Assembly (NCBI RefSeq): GCF_000330505.1
Contig: NW_004440380.1
Coordinates: 141,527-158,994 of the forward strand
Direction of reading: 5' to 3'
DNA from: Entamoeba invadens IP1
Taxonomy: Eukaryota > Evosea > Mastigamoebida > Endamoebidae
Length of the DNA stretch: 17,468 nucleotides
Shown here one piece after another: positions 15,584 through 17,468 of this stretch; position 1 is the first letter of the stretch, and the number at the start of each line of letters is the position of its first letter. A program made the position numbers and the translations under genes. The notes beneath the pieces were generated by a model. The model made no database searches and was not told the DNA's origin. It saw nothing but the letters and a program-made list of their open reading frames with translations.

Positions 15584-15760
15584 TTTTTATATTTTTATTT
15601 AAAAAAATATTTTAAAAAATATTTTCAAAGTTTGAATTTTAAAAATAATTAAAAGTCCAATTTTTTAATTTGCGTATATTTAATTTTAAAATTAAATTTA
15701 AAATTATTAAACACTAAAATCAACACATTTAAAAACCCAAACATTAAATTTGTAGTGATT
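15584..15760. terminator. Convergent intergenic region with a 20-base perfect palindrome
   Basis: This AT-rich spacer lies between two convergent genes. It contains ATTTAATTTTAAAATTAAAT (15678-15697), a perfect 20-base palindrome, and TATTTTTATTT with T-runs near the acetyltransferase stop. Transcript ends for both genes must lie here. The palindrome may simply reflect the base composition. Confidence 0.4.
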
Positions 15761-17468
15761 TTATAACTGTGTGCCATCAATACAATTTACTAATTGCTCT
15801 TTCATCATATTTAAATCAAATTTAAACGGTTTCTCTCCATAGTTAATCACAATTTTATTAAAAGTGTTCATTGAAATGGCAGCGGCAATATAGTCTACAT
15901 CAAAATAGTTTTGAAACACCCTTTTTCCATTACAAGTAAAGAAGATGTCACACTCTGTTTGTAATACATTAAAAACTAACCCAACACCAACGTTGCGTGT
16001 TCCCGTTTTTTCGCCATATCGTATACCAGTATCATATACATTGTTAATATAATCCTTGTATATTATTCCATCGTCGCTGTGATATCCACAAATCATTTGT
16101 TGCCAGCCAACCAAAGTGTTCTGATATTCGGTATCTTTTGACACATTCATAACGCCAACAGCTATAAGGCTGTCTCCAGTCACTTCAACTTCAAAATATC
16201 TGACGTTCAATTGTCTCTTTCACGTTATTTTTATTGATAAATTGCATTTTGTCATAAATGTTAATCGAATCAAGAAATCGAGACGAGATAACCATGTCGT
16301 ACATGCCTTCTTCTATTTCTTTTTTTTCTAATAATTTCATCACCAATTACTTCAACACGTGAACTCATTGAAACAAATTTGGACATTTTCCACTCGCCTT
16401 CTTCTTTAATTGGGAGTGGAAATTCAAAAACAAAATTGGCACTTTCAACGAGTTTCTTTGTACGTTTTTATTGGCATATTTTTGAAGATACTTGACCATA
16501 TCGATTCCGTTAAAAGTTATTGCCGCAGACTGACTCAAATGGACAACTTTGTTTTCAAAGCTGATTTCTGGCACTGACACATAGTCTGATTCGATCACAG
16601 TAAGTCTCTTGAGGTTATCAATTTTTTTGAATGTGATTTGATATCCTTTAAAAACAAAAAGTGTCTTTAATTTGTCAAGTTTACAAGAAAAACTAGTTTC
16701 ATCGACATCCCACAACTCAATTTCAGAAAGTGTATTCATTTTGCACTTCTCGGTGAATTTAATTGCAACGGCATTTGTCACAGAGAGGCTTTCCAAACAA
16801 AGAAATTCGTTGTCAAAATTTACTTCAATAAATGTTATAATTTTGAGAGTTTTAATGCAAGAAAAGTCGATGTTAAGAACACGTGTATCAACATTATCAC
16901 CATCTACGTCATTGTTTTTAAAAAGCAAGTATAGATGTGAGACACTTTCAGGAACAACCCATGTTGTCTTCATTTCTTCATTTGAATATTTAAATTTAAC
17001 AGATGTGGAATACGAGTTCTTAATGATTGTATTGATAATTGGACTGATAGTAGAACCCTCAATCTCGATCAATCCGTTTTTACATACAACTCGTTCACTG
17101 AGTGTTTCACACGTATTTGTAACACAAGTATCGTATATGTATGTCGTTTTCTTAAACAAACTAAGGACATTTTTATCCTCTGGGTGATACTTGATTTTGA
17201 TGTACACAGTGCTTCTTTTGTTATCAAGAAGTGTCTGTTCTAGCCACTTTAATTTATTAAAAATGTTGTGTTCAATTTAATTGGTTTTCCATTATCCAAA
17301 AAGATAATAATTATCTCGGGAAGGTGCAAATACTTTGCTTTTCCATTTTCAGTGTAATCATTGATAAAGTTAATAAAAAAGTTTAAATCTACACGCAGAT
17401 AATTTAAAGATGTTAGATGTTTTGTGTGTTTTGTTATTAATTTGGCACATTACAAACACGCGTTATAG
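15761..17468 (-). pseudogene. LRR-like/SPRY domain protein, multiply broken and cut by the window edge
   Basis: Read on the minus strand. The C-terminal SPRY domain is encoded at about 16205-15763: YFEVEVTG, IAVGV, NTLVGWQ, GYHSDDGIIYK, RYGEKTGTRNVGVGLVF, CDIFFTCNGKRVF, ending near KPFKFDLN. SPRY domains bind protein partners. Upstream (about 17450-16470) are irregular leucine-rich strands like those of the 7611 gene (LKTLFVFKGYQITFKKIDNL). Breaks: in-frame TAA 17450-17452; TAA/frameshift at 17249-17251; a shift near 16440-16475, after which FEFPLPIKEEGEWKMSKFVS continues in another frame; a shift at an A8 run near 16320; and a shift near 16215, just before the SPRY domain. Each piece makes sense as part of one protein of the Entamoeba LRR-SPRY type, so this is one decayed gene rather than two. 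Its N-terminal module lies outside the window. Confidence 0.78.

Noticed and set aside
16672..17187. 171-codon plus-strand ORF
   Set aside because: It is the complement of the LRR-like coding sequence on the minus strand, whose translation makes better sense.

Overview
The window looks like nuclear DNA of an Entamoeba species, with a genome like that of the reptile parasite E. invadens the best guess. The sequence is very AT-rich, intergenic DNA is short or low in complexity, and no gene needs an intron. The gene families present are ones expanded in Entamoeba: a BspA-like leucine-rich-repeat (LRR) protein, a transmembrane kinase (TMK) with a CxxC-rich ectodomain, LRR-like proteins with and without a SPRY domain, and a Tc1/mariner-type transposase. 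The species is inferred from these families, not from a marker gene.

Layout. 1-965 is AT-rich with no supported gene. 966-1547 (+) is a BspA-like LRR pseudogene with three in-frame stops. It abuts, with no spacer, the beginning of recognisable TMK sequence at about 1532. The TMK locus runs to 7341 (+): a damaged beta-helix-like ectodomain (about 1532-2701), an open ectodomain segment ending in a cysteine-rich region (about 2702-5428), and, after a one-base shift near 5348, an open segment with the last Cys-rich repeats, one membrane span, a juxtamembrane beta-rich domain and a complete kinase (5353-7341). 7611-10319 (+) is an intact 902-residue LRR-like protein and the best-preserved gene here. 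10320-11535 is non-coding. About 11523-12843 is a decayed Tc1/mariner element whose transposase keeps D, D and E but carries a frameshift and two stops. 12844-13844 is non-coding.

13845-13934 (-) and 14388-14461 (+) are two divergent copies of a very small lysine-rich gene. They share flanks as well as the peptide, and many of their differences are synonymous. 15097-15583 (+) is a GNAT-type N-acetyltransferase with one frameshift. 15761-17468 (-), leaving the window on its 5' side, is an LRR-like/SPRY gene broken in at least five places.

These genes do not form a pathway. The window reads as an accessory, repeat-rich stretch where multigene-family members decay next to a transposon. Two things stand out: the paired micro-gene, which is too short for ordinary gene finders, and the TMK whose kinase half is intact while its extracellular half is broken. 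So many one-base lesions could also partly reflect consensus errors at A/T runs. The in-frame nonsense codons in the BspA gene and the transposase are harder to explain that way.
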